Shown piece after piece: positions 37,768-43,747 of a stretch of DNA of 51,596 nt (position 1 is its first letter; each line of letters begins with the position of its first letter). The stretch is taken from NCBI GenBank assembly GCA_021775965.1, contig JAJFGV010000048.1, positions 1 through 51,596 of the forward strand, read 5' to 3'. This DNA is from Alphaproteobacteria bacterium (GTDB lineage: Bacteria > Pseudomonadota > Alphaproteobacteria > Micavibrionales > Micavibrionaceae). The notes under the pieces were generated by a model. That model made no database searches and was not told the origin of the DNA. It saw only the letters and a list, made by a program, of their open reading frames with translations. A program made the translations under genes and the position numbers.

Positions 37768-38138
37768 GCGTGGCTGGCCTAGGCTAGGTCTAGGCATGGC
37801 AGGGTGGGGTGTGGCTCGGCACAGCACGGCTGGGCACGGTTATAAAGGGCAACATCTAGGCATCGCATGGCGAGGCGGGGCGCGGTCCGGCGAGGCGCGG
37901 TATGGCAAGGCAACATCTAGGCATGGCTCGGAGCCGCAAGGCTAGGCGGGGTTGGGTCTGGAATGGCGGGGCAATGTAGGGCAAGTCAAGGCAATATCTA
38001 GACAGGGCGCGTTCCTGCAGGGCTGGGATCGGTGTGGCGTGGCAGGGTTTGGTACGGCAAGGCAACATCTAGGCACGGTGTGCCCGGGCGTGGCCTGGCT
38101 AGGCGAGGTGTGGTCTGGCGCGGCATAGCACGGCAAGG
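37764..38138 (+). repeat. YNNGG pentamer array with TCTAGG separators
   Basis: 375 bases parse without gap into 69 pentamers and five 6-mers. 54 of 69 pentamers end in GG and 65 of 69 begin with C or T; the second and third bases vary freely. The 6-mers TCTAGG (37789, 37855, 37916, 38068) and TCTAGA (37997) are spaced 66, 61, 81 and 71 bases, always one 6-mer plus whole pentamers. Four are preceded by CAACA or CAATA, usually after CAAGG. The period of five rules out coding. The array starts at the stop codon of the RAMP-like gene and ends at a palindrome. It is probably transcribed with that gene. Confidence 0.9.
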
Positions 38139-38150
38139 GACCAATTGGTC
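38139..38150. promoter_or_regulatory. Perfect 12-bp palindrome at array end
   Basis: GACCAATTGGTC is a perfect dyad that directly follows the last pentamer (CAAGG) and lies 15 bases before the next start codon. It could mark the array end for a dimeric protein or form an RNA stop. Confidence 0.5.
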
Positions 38151-38165
38151 AACAGGTAGACGACA

Positions 38166-38624
38166 ATGACAGAGCAACATCCATTAGATTTCGACGCCCT
38201 CACCAAGGGCGACACCATTCAGCGTTCCACCATAGAGGACATCTACAAGCCAGAGAAGGAGTCGGAGTTCAGGCTTGCATGCCTTCGCCTGGCCGGCCGG
38301 ATTGAAAGCGAGCGCAGAGACTTGCTTGTTCGACACGACGGAGACTGTCTCAGAATCATGACGGATGCGGAAGCGGACCAGGTCCTCAACACCCGTGTCG
38401 TTCGCGCTGTCTCTTCGTTGAAGCGTCAGGCCCAGCGCCGGCCCCGTATCGACCGTAGCGGGTTCACCGACGAGATGCGTCGCGACGCCGACTCGCGCGA
38501 CAGGCTTGCGGTTGGCCTGGCGATCACCACGCGCAAGCAGCTGGCCAAGTTCGAGCGTGATCACCTGCTGTCAAAGACCGCGGTCGCAGCCCAAGCGATT
38601 GAGCATCCGAAGGCTGATGCCTGA
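38166..38624 (+). CDS. Hypothetical protein next to the array (152 aa)
   Basis: A charged, largely helical protein. The segment GDCLRIMTDAEADQVLNTRVVRAVSSLKRQAQRRPRI is followed by a basic helical C-terminus. The first 25 residues are acidic. I have an unverified recollection of similar proteins beside RAMP-like phage genes. It could be a partner in the same system. No catalytic motif is visible. Confidence 0.6.
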   Translation: MTEQHPLDFDALTKGDTIQRSTIEDIYKPEKESEFRLACLRLAGRIESERRDLLVRHDGDCLRIMTDAEADQVLNTRVVRAVSSLKRQAQRRPRIDRSGFTDEMRRDADSRDRLAVGLAITTRKQLAKFERDHLLSKTAVAAQAIEHPKADA

Positions 38625-38895
38625 CAGCCCACAAATCGCCATCATCCTCAACGAGGCCGGGTTCCGGCGCATCGTCACCGAGGTCGTGCTCGACGTGCTA
38701 GGTGAGCACCTACGCGATGAGAGGCCGACGCTCCTCCGCGAGGTCGAGCTAGCACGGCAGCTGTCATGCTCACAGAAGACGGTGATGCGCCTACGTCGCG
38801 AGGGAATGCCTCACGTGGTCTTGGGCGAGAACAGTCCACGCTACAGGCTGGATGATGTGGTTGAGTGGCTGAATGAAAGGAAGCAACAGCCATGA
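38617..38895 (+). CDS. Excisionase/MerR-like HTH protein
   Basis: 92 residues from the ATG at 38617 (8-base overlap). The C-terminal half LLREVELARQLSCSQKTVMRLRREGMPHVVLG...PRYRLDDVVEWLNER is a typical HTH_17 (excisionase family) winged helix. It may regulate transcription or act with a recombinase, but no integrase is seen in the window. Confidence 0.75.
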   Translation: MPDSPQIAIILNEAGFRRIVTEVVLDVLGEHLRDERPTLLREVELARQLSCSQKTVMRLRREGMPHVVLGENSPRYRLDDVVEWLNERKQQP

Positions 38896-39167
38896 GCAAC
38901 AATCCCTACACCACCATCGTCATCACCGAGACCCATTGCAAAGCAGCCGGCGACCGCTGGCGGGTTGAGGAGTGCAGCGACAAGCTAATCGTCTTCGGCT
39001 CGCTCGACAAGAACGGCCACGTCACGGAGTCATCAGCCTTCGTCTGGCTTGAGCGCGTTGATGATCGGTGGGCAGAGAGCTACCGCTCAGCAACCGCCCC
39101 TCAGTCCGAGGCTCTCATTGCCTTCGTCACCAAGCATGGGCTGCCGCCGGAGCAGGAGACACCATGA
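38892..39167 (+). CDS. Hypothetical protein (91 aa)
   Basis: ATG in ATGA overlap. A strand-rich protein with WRVEECSDKLIVFGSL and SAFVWLERVDDRW. No family recognised. Confidence 0.6.
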   Translation: MSNNPYTTIVITETHCKAAGDRWRVEECSDKLIVFGSLDKNGHVTESSAFVWLERVDDRWAESYRSATAPQSEALIAFVTKHGLPPEQETP

Positions 39168-39442
39168 ACGACCCCTACGCACGCCTCGTCCCATACGACG
39201 TTCTTGCCTACTCGCCACGATGCGCAGACTTCGACGCCGAGCAAGCTGAGACCGTCTACGGCACCAACGTCGAAGCCGCAGCCAAGCATTGGTGCAGCGA
39301 GTTCGGGGGCCGCTTCCTCATGGACACTGGTTCGATGTCAGCGACGCTGAGAATCAGAAAGCGCGGCGAGACCGAGGAGCACCGGTTCGTGGCTCACGCC
39401 GAGATGGTTCCAGCTTGGAAGGTTGAGGAGGTGAAGCGATGA
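39164..39442 (+). CDS. Hypothetical protein (92 aa)
   Basis: ATG at 39164 (ATGA overlap). The pattern VYGTNVEAAAKHWCSEFGGRF followed by two strands and HRFVAHAEMVPAW suggests a small alpha/beta fold. No family recognised. Confidence 0.6.
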   Translation: MNDPYARLVPYDVLAYSPRCADFDAEQAETVYGTNVEAAAKHWCSEFGGRFLMDTGSMSATLRIRKRGETEEHRFVAHAEMVPAWKVEEVKR

Positions 39443-39699
39443 CGCCAATGTACGAACCAGCCGAACCGCTACGCGATGCGCTCACCGCAATCACTGGACG
39501 GGAGTCACCCGACTTCGTGGGAAACGCCTACAGCTGCAATGACCTCACCGACCAGCAGACCATCGAGCTTCAAGACTGGTGCAGCATGAATGCGCGTCCT
39601 GAGTGGTCGACCGGCATCGGCATCTTGGAGGCTGCGGAGCTGCTGGTTGAGGAAGCGATCGCCAACGCGAACATTGCACGACCCAAGGACAATGGCTAA
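39439..39699 (+). CDS. Hypothetical helical protein (86 aa)
   Basis: ATG in ATGA overlap; acidic helical protein (DLTDQQTIELQDWCS; ILEAAELLVEEAIANA). No family recognised. Confidence 0.55.
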   Translation: MTPMYEPAEPLRDALTAITGRESPDFVGNAYSCNDLTDQQTIELQDWCSMNARPEWSTGIGILEAAELLVEEAIANANIARPKDNG

Positions 39700-39931
39700 G
39701 CACCAGCCAGTGCACATGCGCGTTGATGTCAAACGAGATTGCAAGGTGTATCGAAAGAAGAGCTACACCTACTGGGTCCTGCGAACGCCAACAGGTGGGT
39801 TTGGGTCTACATCAGACCCAGCGTGGACTGCGGTGTGTGGAGCAGCTGGGCCCAGCCTGACAACGGACAGGCATCAAGTCACTTGCAACGCGTGTCAGCG
39901 ATGGTGTCGTCACTTCCTGGAGAAGACATGA
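39692..39931 (+). CDS. Small zinc-type protein (79 aa)
   Basis: ATG at 39692 overlapping the previous gene by 8 bases. A basic N-terminal half (VDVKRDCKVYRKKSYTYWVL) leads to a C-terminal VTCNACQRWCRHFLEK with a Cys-x-x-Cys and Cys-His cluster. Similar small CxxC proteins are common near phage regulatory genes. Confidence 0.55.
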   Translation: MAKHQPVHMRVDVKRDCKVYRKKSYTYWVLRTPTGGFGSTSDPAWTAVCGAAGPSLTTDRHQVTCNACQRWCRHFLEKT

Positions 39932-40188
39932 TCACAGCTGAAGAAACCATGTGGTTGAAGCGCATTGATAAACTTGACCTGGAGGCACACCTGGACGGGC
40001 GCAACGATGAGGGGATTTCATTTGAAACCCAGCAGGCAAAGAAGCGGCTACTCGCAATGACGAACGCTGCCGACCAATGCATCGAAGCGCTTCGAGCCAT
40101 CATCCACGGAGACCATTGCTGTAGCGAGGTACACGACAACGCCGGCACGGACGCCCTCGCAGCCTGGAACGAAGCGAACAAGCCATGA
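39928..40188 (+). CDS. Hypothetical helical protein (86 aa)
   Basis: ATG in ATGA overlap; helical and charged, with HGDHCCSEVHD near residue 62. No recognised family. ATGA overlap with the AlkB-like gene. Confidence 0.6.
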   Translation: MITAEETMWLKRIDKLDLEAHLDGRNDEGISFETQQAKKRLLAMTNAADQCIEALRAIIHGDHCCSEVHDNAGTDALAAWNEANKP

Positions 40189-40769
40189 TCACAGCCCAAT
40201 CCACCATCGTCACCAGCCTAGACCGCAGCGTGCAGCTACGCCTACTCGAACAGGCGCGCGAGGTCTGCCGCCAGTCCCCGCTCGTGCGACCCCGTACGCC
40301 CAACGGTATGCCCATGAGAGTGCGTGTCACGGCAGCCGGTGACCTGGGGTGGGTTGGCGATGGCGCCTACCGTTACAGCGCGACTGACTCACGTGGCAGG
40401 CCGTGGCCGAAGATGCCGCTGGAATGGCGCCACATCGCTGAGCTTGCGGCTGGCGTCTACCCTTGGGACTCAGCGATCCTCAACTTCTTCGATGGCGACG
40501 CAAGCCTTGGCTGGCATCGCGACAAGAGCGAGCGTGACCAGTCCCTGCCAATCGTGACCATCTCGCTCGGAGACGCTGCGAGCTGGGCGATACGCGCGGA
40601 CGAAAGCAGCCAGATCACACGCTGCAAGCTCAGCAGTGGCGACGTTACGTTGCTGTATGGTGAGGTCCGCAACTACCTGCACACGATTGAACGCGTCATT
40701 GCGGAGCCGCTGCTGTCTCCGATGAAGGCGCGCGGTCGCGTGTCGATAACGCTACGGGTGGCGGGATGA
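40185..40769 (+). CDS. AlkB-like 2-oxoglutarate/Fe(II) dioxygenase
   Basis: A 194-residue protein with the AlkB fold signature: NFFDGDASLGWHRDKSE (His and Asp iron ligands), GDVTLLYGEVRNYLHTIERV (second His) and RGRVSITLR (2-oxoglutarate-binding arginines). It should remove methyl or related adducts from bases in DNA or RNA. A phage may use it for repair or against host modification defences. Coupled to small genes on both sides. Confidence 0.85.
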   Translation: MITAQSTIVTSLDRSVQLRLLEQAREVCRQSPLVRPRTPNGMPMRVRVTAAGDLGWVGDGAYRYSATDSRGRPWPKMPLEWRHIAELAAGVYPWDSAILNFFDGDASLGWHRDKSERDQSLPIVTISLGDAASWAIRADESSQITRCKLSSGDVTLLYGEVRNYLHTIERVIAEPLLSPMKARGRVSITLRVAG

Positions 40770-40867
40770 GGGCCAACCTTCACGACTTCCTCATGGGCGC
40801 ACTCGTGTGGGCATTTGGAACTGCCTTGGGTGACCTCATCATTTGCATCGCGAGTATGCCACTATGA
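40766..40867 (+). CDS. Micro membrane protein (33 aa)
   Basis: An ATG frame in ATGA overlap with both neighbours. One hydrophobic helix (FLMGALVWAFGTALGDLIICIAS). The double coupling supports translation. Confidence 0.5.
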   Translation: MRANLHDFLMGALVWAFGTALGDLIICIASMPL

Positions 40868-41118
40868 TCGTATCAGAACTCATCGCCGAACTTCAGAAGC
40901 ACGACGGCAATCGCATCGTCGTCATGGCTAGCGACGGAGAGGGAAACACCTACTCGCCACTATGTAGCCTCGGCACGTGCGCCTACCAAGCTGAGACCAC
41001 GTGGTCTGGTGAGGTTGGACTTGAGGCGTTGACACCTGAAGACGAGTCCGCTGGCTATGACGAGGACGACGTTTTGGACGACGGCGTTGCCGCGCTTTGC
41101 CTAACTCCGGTGAACTGA
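40864..41118 (+). CDS. Hypothetical protein (84 aa)
   Basis: ATG at 40864. The opening IVSELIAELQKHDGNRIVVMASDGEGNTYSPL resembles a recurrent small phage protein fold (a helix, then strands with a D-G-E turn). Acidic C-terminus. Function unknown. Confidence 0.65.
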   Translation: MIVSELIAELQKHDGNRIVVMASDGEGNTYSPLCSLGTCAYQAETTWSGEVGLEALTPEDESAGYDEDDVLDDGVAALCLTPVN

Positions 41119-41119
41119 G

Positions 41120-41302
41120 ATGACCGCCCTCGACACCAAGCTGCCGCCGCCAATCCGCAAGTGGTTGGCCACGGTCACCAAGGCGCTAAACAGCCACGTC
41201 GCAAGCATTGGCGTGACGATGCAGCTCAAGAACAAGCGGCACGTTGAGGCCGGCTGGATTGACGGCAATGGGTACGTGATTGTGGATGGAGTGAAGCTAT
41301 GA
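41120..41302 (+). CDS. Hypothetical basic protein (60 aa)
   Basis: ATG one base after the previous stop. Basic and strand-rich (VTMQLKNKRHVEAGWIDGNGYVIV). ATGA overlap with the next gene. No family recognised. Confidence 0.55.
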   Translation: MTALDTKLPPPIRKWLATVTKALNSHVASIGVTMQLKNKRHVEAGWIDGNGYVIVDGVKL

Positions 41303-41535
41303 GCGACGAGAGCGCGGTTGAGGTTGAAGACGTGACGGACATGGAGACGATTGCGTTGTTTCTCTGGCATCGAGCGAACCAGTACATGGAGCTTGGCGAA
41401 CTCACCCCCGCATCTGCCCTGGAGTGCGCTGCGCTTTACATCCTGTCAGGCGACCACGTGGGTGAACTTGAGCGGAGCGTTGGCGATGAGAAGGCGCAAA
41501 CAATGCTTGCCGAGATTCGAGGGCTTTCGAGGTAG
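41299..41535 (+). CDS. Hypothetical helical protein (78 aa)
   Basis: An acidic start is followed by helices (METIALFLWHRANQYMELGELTPASALECAALYILSG in two blocks). No family recognised. Confidence 0.6.
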   Translation: MSDESAVEVEDVTDMETIALFLWHRANQYMELGELTPASALECAALYILSGDHVGELERSVGDEKAQTMLAEIRGLSR

Positions 41536-41539
41536 AACA

Positions 41540-41929
41540 ATGCCGAACAACGTAACCCGCACCCGAATCGTTCACCGCAACGCCTTCGCCGTCAACGTTC
41601 CGCTGCTGAAGCAGATGAAGCGCCAGCTTGATGACGCCGACGTTTCATTGCCTGGAAACAACCCGTTTGACCAGATCGCAGAAGGCCACGGCATCGTCAG
41701 CGAAAGGCCCGGCGGATGGCTGACGCTCGATGACCTATGGTGGAGCGGCGAGTGGTCCGGCGACACTGACACCTTGTCCGACATCCTATGCCAATGTTTT
41801 GCCGGAACCGCGCACATCGTCATGCACTGGGAGGACGACTCGCTCACCGGATGGCGCTTCTGTAACGGCAAAGTCTACGCCCACAACGTGACGCTAGCGC
41901 TGGCAGAGTTCACGGGGGATGTGCGATGA
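41540..41929 (+). CDS. Hypothetical protein (129 aa)
   Basis: ATG at 41540. The layout MPNNVTRTRIVHRNAFAVNVP, then GHGIVSERPGGWLTLDDLWWSGEWSG, ends in strands. Tryptophan-rich. No recognised family. Confidence 0.6.
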   Translation: MPNNVTRTRIVHRNAFAVNVPLLKQMKRQLDDADVSLPGNNPFDQIAEGHGIVSERPGGWLTLDDLWWSGEWSGDTDTLSDILCQCFAGTAHIVMHWEDDSLTGWRFCNGKVYAHNVTLALAEFTGDVR

Positions 41930-42372
41930 GAGTCCGCCTAGTCACGGGCTCACGAAGCCTGACGCCTCAGCAGGAGACTGGCTGCAAGCGCATCTTGTTC
42001 GAGAGCGGCGACGCCGACGTCGTGATCCATGGCGCGTGTGGCTGGAACGCTGACGACCCGAAGACGTGGACGGAGGCTCGCCTCAATGGCGTTGACGCCT
42101 TGGCCGATCGCTGGGGTCGGTGGATGCAGGCGCAGGTGTGGCGCGTACCCGCTGCATGGGACACGTGCGAGAAGGCTGGACCGATGCGCAACGCGGGCAT
42201 GGGCGGCATGGTTGCCAACCTTCGAATGGCCGGCTACACGATTCTGCCAACGCTGGCGTTCCCCGTGAAGGGTGGTCGCGGCACTCAGCATTGCATGCGC
42301 ATCTGCGAGGTCAACAAGATCGAGGTTGTGGCGCACGAGTGGCTTGGCGGCGGATGGGAGATCGCAGCGTGA
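41926..42372 (+). CDS. SLOG-family (DUF2493/YspA-like) protein
   Basis: A 148-residue Rossmann-like protein. RLVTGSRSLTPQQ, VVIHGACGWNAD...GVDALADRW, KAGPMRNAGMGGMVAN and GRGTQHCMRI match the YspA/DUF2493 branch of the SLOG superfamily, which binds nucleotides or ADP-ribose derivatives. In phages these proteins may sense or alter host nucleotide signals. ATGA overlap on the left and GTGA on the right. Confidence 0.75.
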   Translation: MRVRLVTGSRSLTPQQETGCKRILFESGDADVVIHGACGWNADDPKTWTEARLNGVDALADRWGRWMQAQVWRVPAAWDTCEKAGPMRNAGMGGMVANLRMAGYTILPTLAFPVKGGRGTQHCMRICEVNKIEVVAHEWLGGGWEIAA

Positions 42373-42647
42373 GGCTAGACGCTCCAGACTGGGTGGCGAC
42401 GCTGCCAGTGGTGCCTGGTGCGGTGTGGAAGTTCTACCGGTTGGCCAGGCGTGAGTACTGCGACCTGATACTCGACGGCCTGATGGTCGTGAGCGTGTGC
42501 AAGCTGCCTCAGCCTGAATACTCGTGGGAGCTGCCCGTTGACGGCTTCGTGTCGTGGCATGCCCGGGGCATGCCCGAGTACTACCCCACCGCACGCGAAG
42601 CCGCCGAGGCTGCCCTCGTAGCGCGTGACAAGGCACTAGAACAATGA
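42369..42647 (+). CDS. Hypothetical protein (92 aa)
   Basis: GTG at 42369 (GTGA overlap). Strand-rich middle (YCDLILDGLMVVSVCKL) and helical C-terminus. No family recognised. Confidence 0.55.
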   Translation: MRLDAPDWVATLPVVPGAVWKFYRLARREYCDLILDGLMVVSVCKLPQPEYSWELPVDGFVSWHARGMPEYYPTAREAAEAALVARDKALEQ

Positions 42648-42967
42648 CACCCCAGCACATCAGCCACGTGGCCGGAGTCTGTGCCCGCATCATCCAGGCG
42701 GAGGGCGTCACGCCAAAGGGTGCGCCAAGCCGCCTCAGAGGCACGGAGACGCCGCCGCTGCCTCACGCGCTGTGGATGTGTGGCCAAGCGCAGTGCCTGG
42801 CTGAGAAGGACGCTGAGAGGGCGCAACGTTGGCTTGGCTTCGTGCAGGGTGTGATGTGGCGTGAGGGTCTGACGACGATCGATGAGCTGTGGGAGATGAA
42901 TCGGAAGGTTCCACCCACAAACGACGAAAGCCCCCCAGCCGTGAGGCCAGGGGGCGTAGTGCCGTAA
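42644..42967 (+). CDS. Hypothetical protein (107 aa), last rightward gene
   Basis: ATG in ATGA overlap. Helical, with CGQAQCLAEKDAERAQRWLGFVQGVMW in the middle. The last 15 codons contain the hairpin at 42930-42955, so the terminator lies within the gene. No family recognised. Confidence 0.6.
   Translation: MTPQHISHVAGVCARIIQAEGVTPKGAPSRLRGTETPPLPHALWMCGQAQCLAEKDAERAQRWLGFVQGVMWREGLTTIDELWEMNRKVPPTNDESPPAVRPGGVVP
42930..42955. terminator. Bidirectional terminator-like hairpin
   Basis: GCCCCC and GGGGGC with inner CAGCC-GTGA-GGC pairing form a strong GC hairpin between converging gene blocks. Related GCCCCAG/CTGGGGC hairpins occur three times at the right end of the window, so the phage reuses this element. 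Confidence 0.6.
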
Positions 42968-42982
42968 TGTGAAGTGTCGAAG

Positions 42983-43477
42983 CTAGTCCATGATCTTGCG
43001 CGCAGTCTCTACCAGCTCGCTCACGCTGGCAGGCTTCATCACGACAGCGTTGGCGCCAGCCATTCGCGCAATGCGGGCCGCTGACGTCTGGTCAACCTGA
43101 CCGGTCACGACGAGGATTGGCAGGAGAAGGCTGCGCTTTCGGAGCAGCTCAATCGTCTCCATACCAGTGATGCCTGGCAGGTGTAGGTCCATGACGATGA
43201 GATCGAAAGCCTCCGCCTCCGTCAAGGCAATCGCCTCCTCGCCACTGCCGACGCATGTCACCTTGCCAAGCGTGGCGAACTCCCTAGCCGCAGAGCGGCG
43301 CCAGGCTTCGTGGTCGTCGACGATGAGGATTGATGGTGTGGTCTGCAATCGTTGAAGCTCCCAGGCTGCCAGCTTCTGACGAAAGCCGTTCTTTGCTGAG
43401 CGTAGCGACAGCCTGGCTCGCTCAGCGCGAAGCGATAGCATCTCAACGTCGCTGTCGAGGTCGTGGGCAGCGCTCAT
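42983..43477 (-). CDS. Receiver-domain (CheY-like) response regulator
   Basis: 164 residues from the ATG at 43477 (ATGA overlap with the holin-like gene). A helical N-terminus of about 45 residues precedes a full receiver domain: SILIVDDHEAW (acidic pocket), LIVMDLHLPGITG (phospho-acceptor Asp), LPILVVTGQ (Thr) and NAVVMKPAS (Lys). No output domain follows. A phage-encoded receiver next to the lysis genes is unusual; it may intercept host phosphorelay signals. Confidence 0.85.
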   Translation of the reverse strand: MSAAHDLDSDVEMLSLRAERARLSLRSAKNGFRQKLAAWELQRLQTTPSILIVDDHEAWRRSAAREFATLGKVTCVGSGEEAIALTEAEAFDLIVMDLHLPGITGMETIELLRKRSLLLPILVVTGQVDQTSAARIARMAGANAVVMKPASVSELVETARKIMD

Positions 43478-43725
43478 GCGTCGCCTCGGTTCTTCGGCAT
43501 CAGACGTCGGATGTCTCCAATGAGACCCTCGACCGCCTTGCACAAGTCCTCGTTGCCTCCGATTGCCTCGATGGCCATCCGCAGCTCAGCGATGCGTTTG
43601 TCTCCGAGCTTCTCTAGCTGGTCCTCGCGTTCGCGTAGACGCTTCCACAAGCTGTAGACAGCAATCGCCAGCACGCCGCTGACCGATAGGTTGCCGACAA
43701 CTTGGATGATGTCCATTGCGGTCAT
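43474..43725 (-). CDS. Holin-like membrane protein
   Basis: An 83-residue protein with one N-terminal hydrophobic helix (VVGNLSVSGVLAIAVYSLW), then a charged coiled tail (KRLREREDQLEKLGDKRIAELR). Size, topology and position immediately after the endolysin gene fit a small phage holin or holin partner. Not proven; single-helix holins exist but similarity is weak. Confidence 0.55.
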   Translation of the reverse strand: MTAMDIIQVVGNLSVSGVLAIAVYSLWKRLREREDQLEKLGDKRIAELRMAIEAIGGNEDLCKAVEGLIGDIRRLMPKNRGDA

Positions 43726-43747
43726 GGTCTGTTGTCACCGATCGCTG

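Noticed and set aside
37764-38138. Proline-rich open frames on the minus strand across the array
   Set aside because: They arise from CC-rich pentamers; the period is five, not three, and no start context or coupling supports them.
37764-38138. CRISPR array
   Set aside because: The separators are short, their spacing varies by multiples of five, and the intervening sequence is itself repetitive. There are no Cas1/Cas2 genes.
38617-38895. Evidence for a temperate phage from the excisionase-like gene
   Set aside because: HTH_17 proteins also act as general regulators; no integrase or attachment site was found in the window.
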